DNA of 64,000 bases from Pyrobaculum arsenaticum DSM 13514 (lineage in GTDB: Archaea; Thermoproteota; Thermoprotei; Thermoproteales; Thermoproteaceae): positions 1,736,001-1,800,000 of the forward strand of contig NC_009376.1 of NCBI RefSeq assembly GCF_000016385.1, read 5' to 3'. The position numbers were made by a program, and so were the translations under genes. The notes under the pieces were generated by a model. The model did not search any database. It was not told where the DNA came from and saw nothing but the letters and a program-made list of their open reading frames with translations. Below, one piece after another: positions 22,371-30,052 of the stretch. Numbering within the stretch: position 1 is the first letter of the stretch; every line of letters begins with the position of its first letter.

Positions 22371-24044
22371 ATGAGAAAACTGGTATTAATCGCCGTGCTG
22401 GCGGTGTTCCTAGTCGCAACTACCTGGCAGTCCTACACTGTGAGGGTTTCGTCTGTGGAGATCAACGCGCTGGCTGTGGGCCCTACCGGTGGCGCTGTCC
22501 TGCCAATAGAGGTCACCCTCATAACCCCGGGAGACGGCAGGGCATATGTCGCAGGAGTGCCTGAGGCGGGCCAAGGGTTTGGCCCCTCGGCCCAGATTGC
22601 GCTTTACACGGCGTCTCGCCTAGCCGGCGTCCCGTACGCGAACTACACAGCCCTCCTTAGGGTGTTGTCCGCGGATGCCCAGGTTGGCGGGCCGTCGGCC
22701 AGCGGCTACATAACAGTTGCGCTCTACGCGCTGATGAAGGGGCTGAACCTTAAAAACGACACTGCTATGACGGGCATCATACTGCCAGATGGCCTAATAG
22801 GGCCAGTGGGAGGCGTGTCGCAAAAGGTGGGCGCTGCGGCTGAGAAGGGCATAAAAACTGTGTTGGTGCCGATAGGGGAGGCCCCGTCGGGGGCGCAAGG
22901 GGTTAGAGTTATTGAGATAGGAACAGTTGAGGAGGCGATTTACTACCTAACGGGAGAGAGGATAGACACTCCTCCGCCTAGTAGCGTAGACGACGCCGTT
23001 TTTAAGAATATATCAAAAAAGTTGTTCAACGACATATACAGCTACTACAATAGCACAATTGGCCGCGGCTATGTCGACGTTGGCTTGATAAACAAGCTGA
23101 AGGCGCAGGGCTACTACTACGCCGCCGCTTCTTTGATATATCAAGGGATTGTGAACTACTACCGCGACCAAGCGGCCTCTTCTAGGAGGACATACCGCGA
23201 TCTATACGACAAGGCGCTTCAGATGGCCAAGGCGGCTGAGTCGGAGCTCTCAAAAATCCCCGTTACGATCAACAACCTTGACTTAGTCGTGGCAAGCTAC
23301 ACGAGGATATACGAGGTCTACTTCATGGCAAACTCGTCGAATCCCGATGCTGGCGCTATGTACGCCAGGGCAGTAACTCTGAGTTCTTGGGTAGGCGAAG
23401 CCAGGCAGATGGCGTACGGGCCTGCCCTTAACGACACCGGACTTGCGGAAGTTGCTTTGCTGTATCTAGACTACGCCAAGACAATGGAGGCTTATCTTGA
23501 GACCACATACGGCGTCGTTGCCACAAGCAACCTCCCCTCCGTCGTAGAAGTTGCCCAAGACCTCTACCGCAGGGGTCACTACTTGGCATCAATGGCGAAT
23601 TCCATCGAGGTAATAGCCCAGTCGGCCTCAGCCCTTATGGCCGCCGCACCGGACAAGTACCTCACCGTGGCGAGGGAGAGGGCGTTGACAAACATGGCAA
23701 GGGCAGCCGCTTGTGGCTATACCAATACGTTGCCGCTTAGCTATCTGCAGTTTGGAGACTACTACCGCACTCAGCAAGACGGCGCATCGCTCGCTCTTGG
23801 GTATTACATAATGGCCTCGATATACTCCACGGCGATGGGCGACGCGGCGTGCACAGCCGTAAAGAGCGGCGCCGTGATACCGAGGCCTAGCCTATCTCCT
23901 GTCTACACCACGCTGCCTCCCACCACTGAGCAGGCCACCACTAGGACGGCGTCTAACATGGGTGGAGAGGAAAAAACGGTGATATTGCCACTCGTGCTGG
24001 CGTTGCTGGCTGCAGTAGCACTTGTCTACGCCTCTAGACGGTGA
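22371..24044 (+). CDS. Secreted Lon-type serine protease (COG1750-like), membrane anchored
   Basis: 557 aa. A signal peptide or N-anchor (KLVLIAVLAVFLVATTW) is followed by a Lon-like proteolytic domain with the Ser/Lys dyad: Ser in GGPSASGYITVALYAL near residue 110 and Lys in GGVSQKVGAAAEKG near 150. A long helical extracellular region follows (residues 200-490), then a Thr-rich linker and a C-terminal membrane helix (ILPLVLALLAAVALVYAS) with ASRR tail. Such proteases lack the AAA+ domain of Lon and act outside the cytoplasm. ATG at 22371 is placed by ACTTTTTTATAG (22339-22350). Substrates unknown. Confidence 0.82.
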   Translation: MRKLVLIAVLAVFLVATTWQSYTVRVSSVEINALAVGPTGGAVLPIEVTLITPGDGRAYVAGVPEAGQGFGPSAQIALYTASRLAGVPYANYTALLRVLSADAQVGGPSASGYITVALYALMKGLNLKNDTAMTGIILPDGLIGPVGGVSQKVGAAAEKGIKTVLVPIGEAPSGAQGVRVIEIGTVEEAIYYLTGERIDTPPPSSVDDAVFKNISKKLFNDIYSYYNSTIGRGYVDVGLINKLKAQGYYYAAASLIYQGIVNYYRDQAASSRRTYRDLYDKALQMAKAAESELSKIPVTINNLDLVVASYTRIYEVYFMANSSNPDAGAMYARAVTLSSWVGEARQMAYGPALNDTGLAEVALLYLDYAKTMEAYLETTYGVVATSNLPSVVEVAQDLYRRGHYLASMANSIEVIAQSASALMAAAPDKYLTVARERALTNMARAAACGYTNTLPLSYLQFGDYYRTQQDGASLALGYYIMASIYSTAMGDAACTAVKSGAVIPRPSLSPVYTTLPPTTEQATTRTASNMGGEEKTVILPLVLALLAAVALVYASRR

Positions 24045-24333
24045 CGATATCCCGGCTCTGAACCACGCTCTTTTTTCTCCTCTTCCTAGTCTTGCCCCTC
24101 GGGAGCAGGGCCGCTGTGAAGAAAGCGGCGGGTACTAAATACTCCCAGTAAGGCGCATACATGTACACCGTAGCAATAAGCCTCTCCACCACGTCGCCGT
24201 TTACCAGTAGAGCTGGCACTGCTAGAAGTACCAGTCCCGCAACGGCAAGCGCTGTGAGGACCCTATCTCTGACTCGCCTAAGCGCCAACCCAGTAAGGAC
24301 GGCGATTATAGTCAAGGCAATAAGCCCAATCAT
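24034..24333 (-). CDS. Small membrane protein, 99 aa
   Basis: I do not recognise the family. Three likely membrane helices (IGLIALTIIAVLTGLAL; VLTALAVAGLVLLAVPALLV; YWEYLVPAAFFTAALLP) and a very basic C-terminal tail (KTRKRRKKS), so the tail is probably cytoplasmic. It is convergent with the secreted protease gene and overlaps its last 11 bp. A role with that protease is possible only by adjacency. ATG at 24333. Confidence 0.55.
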   Translation of the reverse strand: MIGLIALTIIAVLTGLALRRVRDRVLTALAVAGLVLLAVPALLVNGDVVERLIATVYMYAPYWEYLVPAAFFTAALLPRGKTRKRRKKSVVQSRDIVTV

Positions 24334-24470
24334 AGGCGTGTCGACCTCGGCGGTTTTATTCCTAGCGGTTATTATATTGACTGGCCATATATGAAGTAAC
24401 CGCCGTCACCTCACCGCAGGTTTAGGCGACGCTCACTTTGTGAAATTGTTTAAATACTGTTTTTATCGAT

Positions 24471-25004
24471 ATGCCTGTGTGGTTCCTGTCGCTTGCTAGG
24501 GGCGAGTCTGTGGAGGCTATTAAGAAGGCTTATTCGATTGCAGTTGAACACGCCAGGAAGATTGGAGGAAGAATTGAGACAATTCAGCCGAAGCATATCT
24601 ACGGAGAATCTGCCGATCAGTTTGGCTATACGTTGCAAATTGGTCGGATAACTGTAAACTTGCCGCCAGGTGCAGTTCTCGTGGTGTGGGGCTTCTACAA
24701 CGCGGACGAGTACTTTGACTTCGTCCGTTTCATCCAAGACGGCCGCGTCTACGAGTGGTTTGTGGAGCCGATAGCGTACTACCCGGAAAGAGTGGGTGTG
24801 TGGATAGAAGAGCCATTGATTTTTAGAAACATGTTGTATATCGACGTCCACACGACGTCCACAGAGCAGAGAGACAGAGTATACGGCTGGCCCCTAGGCT
24901 ACTTCGTGTCGCCTCTCCAGCCCCCACAAGAGGTTAAGCCTCCCAAGATGAGGAGGTTTGGCGAGAAGAAGGGAGGAAGAGCTGGCAGAAAAGAGGGAGA
25001 GTAG
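24471..25004 (+). CDS. Hypothetical protein, 177 aa
   Basis: I do not recognise the family. Soluble alpha/beta protein: a helix (AIKKAYSIAVEHARKIGG), a strand-rich centre (TLQIGRITVNLPPGAVLVVW), and a Lys/Arg/Gly-rich disordered tail (FGEKKGGRAGRKEGE) that could bind nucleic acid. GTTTAAATAC (24448-24457) lies upstream of ATG 24471 at near-promoter distance. The serine recombinase gene follows 47 bp later on the same strand, so the two could be linked functionally, but nothing in the sequence proves it. Confidence 0.55.
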   Translation: MPVWFLSLARGESVEAIKKAYSIAVEHARKIGGRIETIQPKHIYGESADQFGYTLQIGRITVNLPPGAVLVVWGFYNADEYFDFVRFIQDGRVYEWFVEPIAYYPERVGVWIEEPLIFRNMLYIDVHTTSTEQRDRVYGWPLGYFVSPLQPPQEVKPPKMRRFGEKKGGRAGRKEGE

Positions 25005-25051
25005 ACGAAGAGTATAACCTTACTGTTAAAACATTTGGGGAATAGTATGAG

Positions 25052-25807
25052 GTGATACCCGCAGTTACCTACATCCGCGTCTCGACGGAGGAGCAAGACC
25101 CGGAAAACCAGCGGCAGTATTTGGAGAGGTGGGCGGCTGAGAGGGGGATCTACATAGTAAAGCACTATATTGACGTAGGGGTGTCTGGCGCTACCCAGCC
25201 GTGGGAGAGGCCCGCCTTTAGGGAGATGGCTAAAGAGGCTGATGTCATGGAGCCACGGCCTAGAGTTCTCTTGGTCTACGAAATCTCGAGGCTTGTACGC
25301 AACTTCCAAGAACTATTCGCCCTCCTTGACGTTGTGGAGAACAAGCTCGGCCTCGTAGTGGTGTCGGCGAGCGAGAGGGAGCAAGCCCTGCAGAGCCTAG
25401 ACGGTGTCTACCGCCAATTCCTCAGGGCAGTGCTCGCCTTTGTCGCTACGATGGAGAGGGAGTTTATAAGGCAACGAACCAAGACGGCGCTTGAGAGAGC
25501 CCGCGCCGAGGGAAAGATTTGGAACGTCGCGGAGAGACACCCGGAGCTCCTAGAGGCTGTTGTCTCAATGTACAAATCTGGCGCATCGCTAGGAGAAGTG
25601 GCTAGAACCTTCGGTCTCTCTACTTACGAGGTGAGGAGACTTCTGTCACAAGCCGGCGTCTATAGGCCTAGTCCTCATACATGTCCCCGTTGTTTCTCAC
25701 GTATGAAAACTGTGGAGAGAACAGCAAAAATTGTAGGAGGACGATATGTCGTAATGGAGAGATTATATTGCCACAACTGTGGCTACGAGGAGACTAGAGA
25801 GGGCTAG
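25052..25807 (+). CDS. Serine recombinase (resolvase family) with HTH and zinc ribbon
   Basis: 251 aa. Resolvase/invertase catalytic domain with YIRVSTEEQDPENQ; Ser11 is the nucleophile, and the conserved Arg in EISRLVRNFQEL and the long E helix with AFVATMEREFIRQRTK are present. A short HTH (SLGEVARTFGLSTYEVRRLL) and a C-terminal zinc ribbon (CPRC ... CHNC) follow. Unlike IS607 TnpA, the catalytic part is first and no MerR domain precedes it. No transposase, att site or phage gene accompanies it, so it may be a stand-alone or domesticated recombinase. GTG at 25052 overlaps a GAGGTGAT Shine-Dalgarno-like context; TTACTGTTAAAAC is upstream. Confidence 0.85.
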   Translation: MIPAVTYIRVSTEEQDPENQRQYLERWAAERGIYIVKHYIDVGVSGATQPWERPAFREMAKEADVMEPRPRVLLVYEISRLVRNFQELFALLDVVENKLGLVVVSASEREQALQSLDGVYRQFLRAVLAFVATMEREFIRQRTKTALERARAEGKIWNVAERHPELLEAVVSMYKSGASLGEVARTFGLSTYEVRRLLSQAGVYRPSPHTCPRCFSRMKTVERTAKIVGGRYVVMERLYCHNCGYEETREG

Positions 25808-25859
25808 TCAGTTCTTAAAGGACTCTTCACAAATCCGCGAGGTGAAGCATCGTCACGAC
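25805..25859 (-). ncRNA. Candidate box C/D sRNA downstream of the recombinase
   Basis: Minus strand: C-like GTGACGA (25856-25850), 12-nt guide TGCTTCACCTCG, D'-like CGGA (25837-25834), C' GTGAAGA (25830-25824), 12-nt guide GTCCTTTAAGAA, D CTGA (25811-25808). TTAATAAA (plus 25877-25884) is about 26 bp upstream. Both guides have the 12-nt length common in archaeal C/D RNAs. Confidence 0.5.
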
Positions 25860-25860
25860 T

Positions 25861-26145
25861 AACTACTAGGGACCAGTTAATAAACGTAACATAGGATTGA
25901 TGCGTAGCGACACATCCACACTATCCACGGCAACTTCTTAGATCTTGGTGGCAGAAGTCTGTGAGAGAAAGCGTCGAATTTGGCCACATCAAACCCACGT
26001 CGTCGATGCCTAGGTCAATAACAGTCGATGTTCTTGCTAAGAGGAGTAAACGTCGTCTATTTACTTTTCTTCTCATTACGGAGCACTACGGCTTGCATCA
26101 CATGGGCGGAGTTCTGTTGTGGTTTTTAGGGCTCTACGTCTGGGC
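25861..26145. other. Intergenic stretch with no recognised gene
   Basis: About 285 bp beyond the sRNA candidate. A 62-codon plus frame exists (25961-26149) but lacks promoter, codon bias or any recognisable motif. No repeats seen. Confidence 0.4.
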
Positions 26146-26688
26146 TTAACAGATTCTGTTTATGTACATGGAGATGTCGTGACCTTTTTTCTTGAACTCT
26201 CTGTAATCCTCATGTCGGCTCCACGGGTATGAAAGCCAGATCCACTCTTCTATTTTCTCTGCGTAGTAGTCGGGGATGAATCTGCTGGTGGTTTTTAAGT
26301 GTAGGACTGCGGTTTTCACCTCTCTAGCCCCCATGAGGTCTAGTAGGTTTTTGGCAAGCATAAGGGTGTGGCCCGTATCGGCGACTTCGTCTACGACCAG
26401 AGTCTTTCTATCTCGTATCACGCCGGGCTCTATGCTGTGGTAGAGCACCGGCTTCTCGGCCCGGCGGTGGGCTAAGCCCCAGTACTTCACCCCGATGCTT
26501 ATTACGTCGTCTACGCCAAGCACGTCGCTGATAATACGGGCCGGGACCAGCCCGCCGCGCGATATGGCCACCACAACGTCGGGGACGTAGCCGCTCTCCT
26601 CAACTTTCCTAGCCAGGGCCTCGCTGAGTGCTACCCCTTCAGCCCACGTGATGAACCTCACCTTTATGCCGCCGATCTCAACTGCCAT
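26146..26688 (-). CDS. Purine-type phosphoribosyltransferase (Gpt/Hpt-like)
   Basis: 180 aa. Type I PRTase; transfers phosphoribose from PRPP to a purine base in the cytoplasm. The PRPP-binding motif is KTLVVDEVADTGHTLML, preceded by a P-loop region (VVAISRGGLVPARII). The end resembles archaeal xanthine/hypoxanthine PRTases (WIWLSYPWSRHEDYREF). ATG at 26688 is preferred over one 12 bp upstream because TTTTAAAC lies 26 bp before it. The base used cannot be fixed from sequence alone. Confidence 0.85.
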   Translation of the reverse strand: MAVEIGGIKVRFITWAEGVALSEALARKVEESGYVPDVVVAISRGGLVPARIISDVLGVDDVISIGVKYWGLAHRRAEKPVLYHSIEPGVIRDRKTLVVDEVADTGHTLMLAKNLLDLMGAREVKTAVLHLKTTSRFIPDYYAEKIEEWIWLSYPWSRHEDYREFKKKGHDISMYINRIC

Positions 26689-26771
26689 ACATCCAGCCAC
26701 CGGGGTGTTTAAAACAGTTAGGAGCTATGCCCTTTGGCGGACTAGTTTTTAAAAGGCACTAAACACCTGCC

Positions 26772-27482
26772 GTGCGGTGTAGGATCCTTGTGGTTGACTT
26801 AGACGGCACTCTAACGCTGAGTAGGCACACATACGAGTTATCTACGGAGGCTCTGCTGGCACTACGAAGGGCTAGGGATGCGGGTCTCAGAGTGGTTCTC
26901 GCCACGGCTAACGGTCTAGATTTTGCCTTGACAATCGCTAGGTATCTCGGGATTAGAGATGTCGTTGCTGAGAATGGTTGCTTGGTGTACCTAGATGGAA
27001 CGACCTACGAGCTATGCTCTGCTGACATGTCTGCCGTGGATCAAATTATTCTCTCCACGGGGGCTGTTAGCCCAAGCCCGCAGAACAAGTGCAGGAAGTA
27101 CGACCTTGCTTATATCCCCCTGGCGGAAGATGCCGTGGAGAGAATAAGAGTAGCGGTAGGCCCCTCCTTTGTTGTGGAGTCAAGCGGTTATGCGATTCAT
27201 GTGAGACCTGCCGGCGTTGATAAAGGTACTGCCGTGTTATGGCTCTGCGAGAAGCTGGGAGTGCCTTGTTTTCAGATAGCCTCTGTTGGCGACAGCGACG
27301 TGGATGTGGGCATGTTGAAAGTTAGCTGGGGAATCGCTGTCGGCAACGCTACGCCAGCCGCCAAATCAGCGGCGAAGATGGTTGTGGAAGGACCTAGCGG
27401 GATCGGCTTTAAGGAGGCTGTAGATATAATTCTCTCAGGCGGTGGATGCACCCCTGATGACGTAGATAGTGAGAGGGCCTAG
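26772..27482 (+). CDS. HAD-family phosphatase, phosphoglycolate phosphatase-like
   Basis: 236 aa, GTG start. HAD motif I is VVDLDGTLT; motif II is in VVLATANG; motif III Lys is in GVDKGTAVLWLCEKLGV; motif IV is VGDSDVDVGML. The arrangement with a C2-type cap between motifs II and III fits archaeal phosphoglycolate phosphatases of the TA0175/Cof type. GTTTTTAAAAGG (26746-26757) is the promoter. Its 3' end overlaps the convergent Rossmann-like gene by 48 bp, unusually long for convergent genes. Substrate specificity is inferred from the family. Confidence 0.85.
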   Translation: MRCRILVVDLDGTLTLSRHTYELSTEALLALRRARDAGLRVVLATANGLDFALTIARYLGIRDVVAENGCLVYLDGTTYELCSADMSAVDQIILSTGAVSPSPQNKCRKYDLAYIPLAEDAVERIRVAVGPSFVVESSGYAIHVRPAGVDKGTAVLWLCEKLGVPCFQIASVGDSDVDVGMLKVSWGIAVGNATPAAKSAAKMVVEGPSGIGFKEAVDIILSGGGCTPDDVDSERA

Positions 27483-28280
27483 CTCCTTTTTCTCTGCTTT
27501 TTTCAAAAACTTCTCATCGGTGGCAGGCGGCGTGAGGCCCAGCCCTTTTATAAGGGCTTGGTTGAAAAGATCTATTGGGCGGTCTCTTATCGCAATGAAA
27601 TATACCTCATCAGCGATTTTATCTATCTTCTCCATGTCTACACCTCTGCTACACACAATAGCTGTGTCAAATTTACCGTATTTATTGATCAGCTCGTCCA
27701 ATCCGCTTAGACTAGTCGTCTCGAAGGAGTAGAAGCTGGCGGCGGCTAGCTCTTGGCCTGTGGGCGAGGGGGCAAGTGGGATCAGCGACAATCTATCCAT
27801 TTCCATCGTCAGTATGTCTTCGCGCTCCTCTACAATCACTACGTCGCGTCCTGATATCGACATGAGCTCTGACGAGAAGCCGCATGGGAACCAGCCCGCC
27901 ACCAATGTGAGCCCGCCGTACTTCAACAACTCCTGAGTCACCTCTATCCTCATTATCTGGTATGCAGACGTATAGACGTACAATGCTCTTATCAGCTCCG
28001 GGCTGAGTCTCGTAGCCTTTCTCCCCGACACTAGGTAGGGGAATACTATGTGCTGGAATATTTCGGCCACCGCGTCCGATATTGGCGAAAGTTCCGTTAC
28101 CTCTGGCGGAGAACGACCTCTTCTATATTTATCGCCTTTACGCTGAAACGCCCCCACCTCGGCTAGGAGCTCGAACAAGGCCCTAGATCTAGGCGACGGC
28201 TTCACCTCTTCCACCTCTAACAGGAGGGTGACAATCGGTGTTGATAAAATACCTGCTACTATATCCTCGCGAGGGATCAT
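27435..28280 (-). CDS. Rossmann-like protein linked to small GTPase (paralogue of 54406 gene)
   Basis: 281 aa. N-terminal helical, winged-helix-like part (LFELLAEVGAFQRKGDKYRR) followed by a Rossmann-type domain with TLVAGWFPCGFSSELMS in the position of a SAM-methyltransferase motif I and DVVIVEE as strand 2; IVCSRGVD comes later. This matches the 258-aa protein at 54406 along almost its whole length. Clear SAM-binding Gly-rich consensus is not intact, so a methyltransferase-like fold without proven activity is the fairest label. It starts within the end of the GTPase gene (ATGA overlap, 4 bp), so the two are translated together. No function known to me. Confidence 0.6.
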   Translation of the reverse strand: MIPREDIVAGILSTPIVTLLLEVEEVKPSPRSRALFELLAEVGAFQRKGDKYRRGRSPPEVTELSPISDAVAEIFQHIVFPYLVSGRKATRLSPELIRALYVYTSAYQIMRIEVTQELLKYGGLTLVAGWFPCGFSSELMSISGRDVVIVEEREDILTMEMDRLSLIPLAPSPTGQELAAASFYSFETTSLSGLDELINKYGKFDTAIVCSRGVDMEKIDKIADEVYFIAIRDRPIDLFNQALIKGLGLTPPATDEKFLKKAEKKELGPLTIYVIRGASTA

Positions 28281-28762
28281 ATATTTTCCTCTAGTGGGAG
28301 ATATAAAATATCTAAGTTATCTTTTAGGGCAGATATGTAGTATATCTTGGAAGCCCCAACCGCAGTAGCTATTTCGTCCCCCTCTATAAATATGCCGAGC
28401 TCCTCTGCCAAATCACGCTTATTCCCAATTAGGACTACCTTTTTGTATGGGTTAATCCCCCTATCAAGCAACGCGCTGTGCAACTCCGCTATCGCGTAGA
28501 GGGATGACTGATCTGTCAAATCGTACATGTAGATCATTAGGTCAACGTAGAACGTCCAAGTCTTTGCAAAGTTTTTAGCAACTTCAGACGCCAACTGACC
28601 AGGAACATCTATAAAATCTACTTCCTTCTCTTTTAAGTACATACGATAAATTCCCGGGCGTAGGGTAGTTCTTGGTCTCAGAGACAAGCCAAGAAGTCTA
28701 AATACATACGTGGTCTTTCCTACTCCCCCCACGCCTAGGACCGCCACTGATACCCGTCTCAC
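28277..28762 (-). CDS. Ras-like small GTPase
   Basis: 161 aa. Complete G motifs: G1 LGVGGVGKTT (residues 9-18), G3 DVPGQ (52-56), G4 GNKRD (about 113-117) and G5 ISALK. The Gln after DxPG matches Ras/Arf switch II. Size and motif spacing fit the archaeal Ras/Arf/Rag-like families, and there is no N-terminal lipid-anchor signal that I can see. GTG at 28762, overlapping the 48-aa gene by 4 bp and followed by the Rossmann-like gene with another 4-bp overlap. These tight overlaps indicate that the three products act together, possibly as GTPase, small helical partner and effector; that is inference. Confidence 0.85.
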   Translation of the reverse strand: MRRVSVAVLGVGGVGKTTYVFRLLGLSLRPRTTLRPGIYRMYLKEKEVDFIDVPGQLASEVAKNFAKTWTFYVDLMIYMYDLTDQSSLYAIAELHSALLDRGINPYKKVVLIGNKRDLAEELGIFIEGDEIATAVGASKIYYISALKDNLDILYLPLEENI

Positions 28763-28905
28763 GGCAATGCCTCAATTAGACGTAGCACTCTTAATTCGAG
28801 CTCTGTCAGCGCCTCTCTCGCCTTTTTCAACCTTATGCACATCTCCCACCTCGAGTTGTCCATTATGCACCTTATCGTTTCTATATCTGCCTCTGCAACT
28901 GTCAC
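28759..28905 (-). CDS. 48-aa helical protein, first gene of the GTPase operon
   Basis: GTG at 28905, ending within the GTPase start. Product MTVAEADIETIRCIMDNS, then a long helix (LKKAREALTELELRVLRLIE) suited to coiled-coil contact. TATTATAAAT (28924-28933) lies 24 bp upstream. The same frame is open to 28956, but the promoter favours the short form. It is read in a different frame from the overlapping C-terminal part of the 107-aa membrane protein. I considered a frameshifted single gene and rejected it because of the promoter and the ATGA-type link to the GTPase. Confidence 0.5.
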   Translation of the reverse strand: MTVAEADIETIRCIMDNSRWEMCIRLKKAREALTELELRVLRLIEALP

Positions 28906-29095
28906 GCACAACTCGGACTCCCATATTATAAATGAATAACCCATAAAGTACAACAATGGCTACGAGCACAATATCGCCAATTGTAAGCCCGTACAACAAC
29001 CTATAGCGCAACACAGGTAACAGCCAAGAAGCCAGCGCAAATAGTAAAAGCATCAACGCGTAAGCTGACAATACGACGATCAACGCCTTTTTCAT
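28772..29095 (-). CDS. Small membrane protein, 107 aa
   Basis: I do not recognise the family. Two membrane helices (ALIVVLSAYALMLLLFALAS and DIVLVAIVVLYGLFIYNMG) followed by a charged tail (RGRYRNDKVHNGQLEVGDV). The start ATG overlaps the stop of the GlcNAc-1-P transferase gene (ATGA), so it belongs to that operon. The tail is read in a different frame over the 48-aa gene; if that gene is real, the two coding regions overlap by about 134 bp, which is much. A single frameshift fusing the helices to the 48-aa sequence is an alternative. Confidence 0.5.
   Translation of the reverse strand: MKKALIVVLSAYALMLLLFALASWLLPVLRYRLLYGLTIGDIVLVAIVVLYGLFIYNMGVRVVRDSCRGRYRNDKVHNGQLEVGDVHKVEKGERGADRARIKSATSN
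28924..28933 (-). promoter_or_regulatory. TATA box of the GTPase operon
   Basis: TATTATAAAT on plus (ATTTATAATA on minus), centred 24 bp before GTG 28905. It lies inside the membrane-protein gene, giving the GTPase operon its own start of transcription. Confidence 0.45.
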
Positions 29096-30051
29096 ATGGG
29101 TAAAGAAAAGATGTGTATGACTGCTGTGGTTGCTACTGTTAATGCCGAGGTCGTCGCCGTCAGCACCGTCAGCGCCTTGAAAATTCCGTACTCGTTCATA
29201 GGCCCGTTGGCTACAGTTAACCTAACCAGGGAAATAATAGGTGAGTTGCATTGTTGGTACACGAGGCCGTTTTCCAAATAGGTAGGCCTCTCAATTTTTT
29301 CCCGTCCCTTAATCCCGCCTGAGGAGAATATTATCAACGCCCCGTTTACAACAAAGGGAAGACCAGCTAGTATCAGATAAGGGACTAAGTCGTAGAGTAC
29401 TGCTATTGTAGAGATGCTAGCTCCCAAGAAGTAGCTACCGACATTACCGTTGAAGGTCTTGGCGGGGTATCTGTTGTGCACATACAGCGAAAGGGAAGCC
29501 GCCGCATGAACCGCCAACAAATAGACGGCGTCCCACTGTCCCCTCATAGCGGCTACCGCGGCTAGGGAGAGGCCAACTATGGTGTTTGCCATGGGAAGAA
29601 AGCCGTTTACCGGGTCAAGCATGTTAAAGGCATTTGTCAATACGGGAATTGCCAAGACAGAGAGCCAACCAGTTGCCCCATAGAAAAGACCTACCATCGG
29701 CACAGTAAGCGTTATCATACTTGTCCGGGCTAGCGCAAATGCTAAGACCACCGGGACTAGCACCCTTACGTATTCGCTAAGCCCTTTCAAGTCGTCAACT
29801 AGCCCCAAGATCCCCATAATCATCGATATCACCAGAACTAGCAACGACTTATCCGTAATTGTTGACAAGAGGCTATACCCCACAGTTGCAGCCACCATTG
29901 CTATTAGCCCCCCGGCTCTAGGCACTCCACTAATATTCTTGTATATATCACGGGATGTGATGTTGCGCCTTTTCTGCTCGCCTACCCACCACAAGCCAAA
30001 AACAACACCGGCTATAAAAGCGGCGACGGCAGACACGATTTCGGCGAACAT
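29092..30051 (-). CDS. GlcNAc-1-phosphate transferase, MraY/WecA/Alg7 family
   Basis: 319 aa polytopic membrane enzyme; family members transfer a sugar-1-phosphate from UDP-sugar to dolichyl phosphate, the first step of archaeal N-glycan assembly. Motifs: GLVDDLKGLSEY (Asp pair), TNAFNMLDPVNGF (the N-x-x-N-x-x-D-x-x-N/G region) and FNGNVGSYFLGA. About ten membrane helices. Compared with typical Alg7/AglH the C-terminal His-rich loop is reduced. It follows deoxyhypusine synthase after 1 bp and precedes the small membrane protein, with which it overlaps. ATG at 30051. Confidence 0.88.
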   Translation of the reverse strand: MFAEIVSAVAAFIAGVVFGLWWVGEQKRRNITSRDIYKNISGVPRAGGLIAMVAATVGYSLLSTITDKSLLVLVISMIMGILGLVDDLKGLSEYVRVLVPVVLAFALARTSMITLTVPMVGLFYGATGWLSVLAIPVLTNAFNMLDPVNGFLPMANTIVGLSLAAVAAMRGQWDAVYLLAVHAAASLSLYVHNRYPAKTFNGNVGSYFLGASISTIAVLYDLVPYLILAGLPFVVNGALIIFSSGGIKGREKIERPTYLENGLVYQQCNSPIISLVRLTVANGPMNEYGIFKALTVLTATTSALTVATTAVIHIFSLPI

Positions 30052-30052
30052 A

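Noticed and set aside
25961..26149. 62-codon plus frame between recombinase and PRTase genes
   Set aside because: No TATA element or Shine-Dalgarno site at its start and no recognisable sequence; treated as non-coding.
28759..29095. One frameshifted gene joining the two-helix protein to the 48-aa sequence
   Set aside because: Not favoured because a TATA element sits 24 bp before a GTG for the 48-aa gene and its end overlaps the GTPase start in the ATGA fashion; listed as an open question in the findings.
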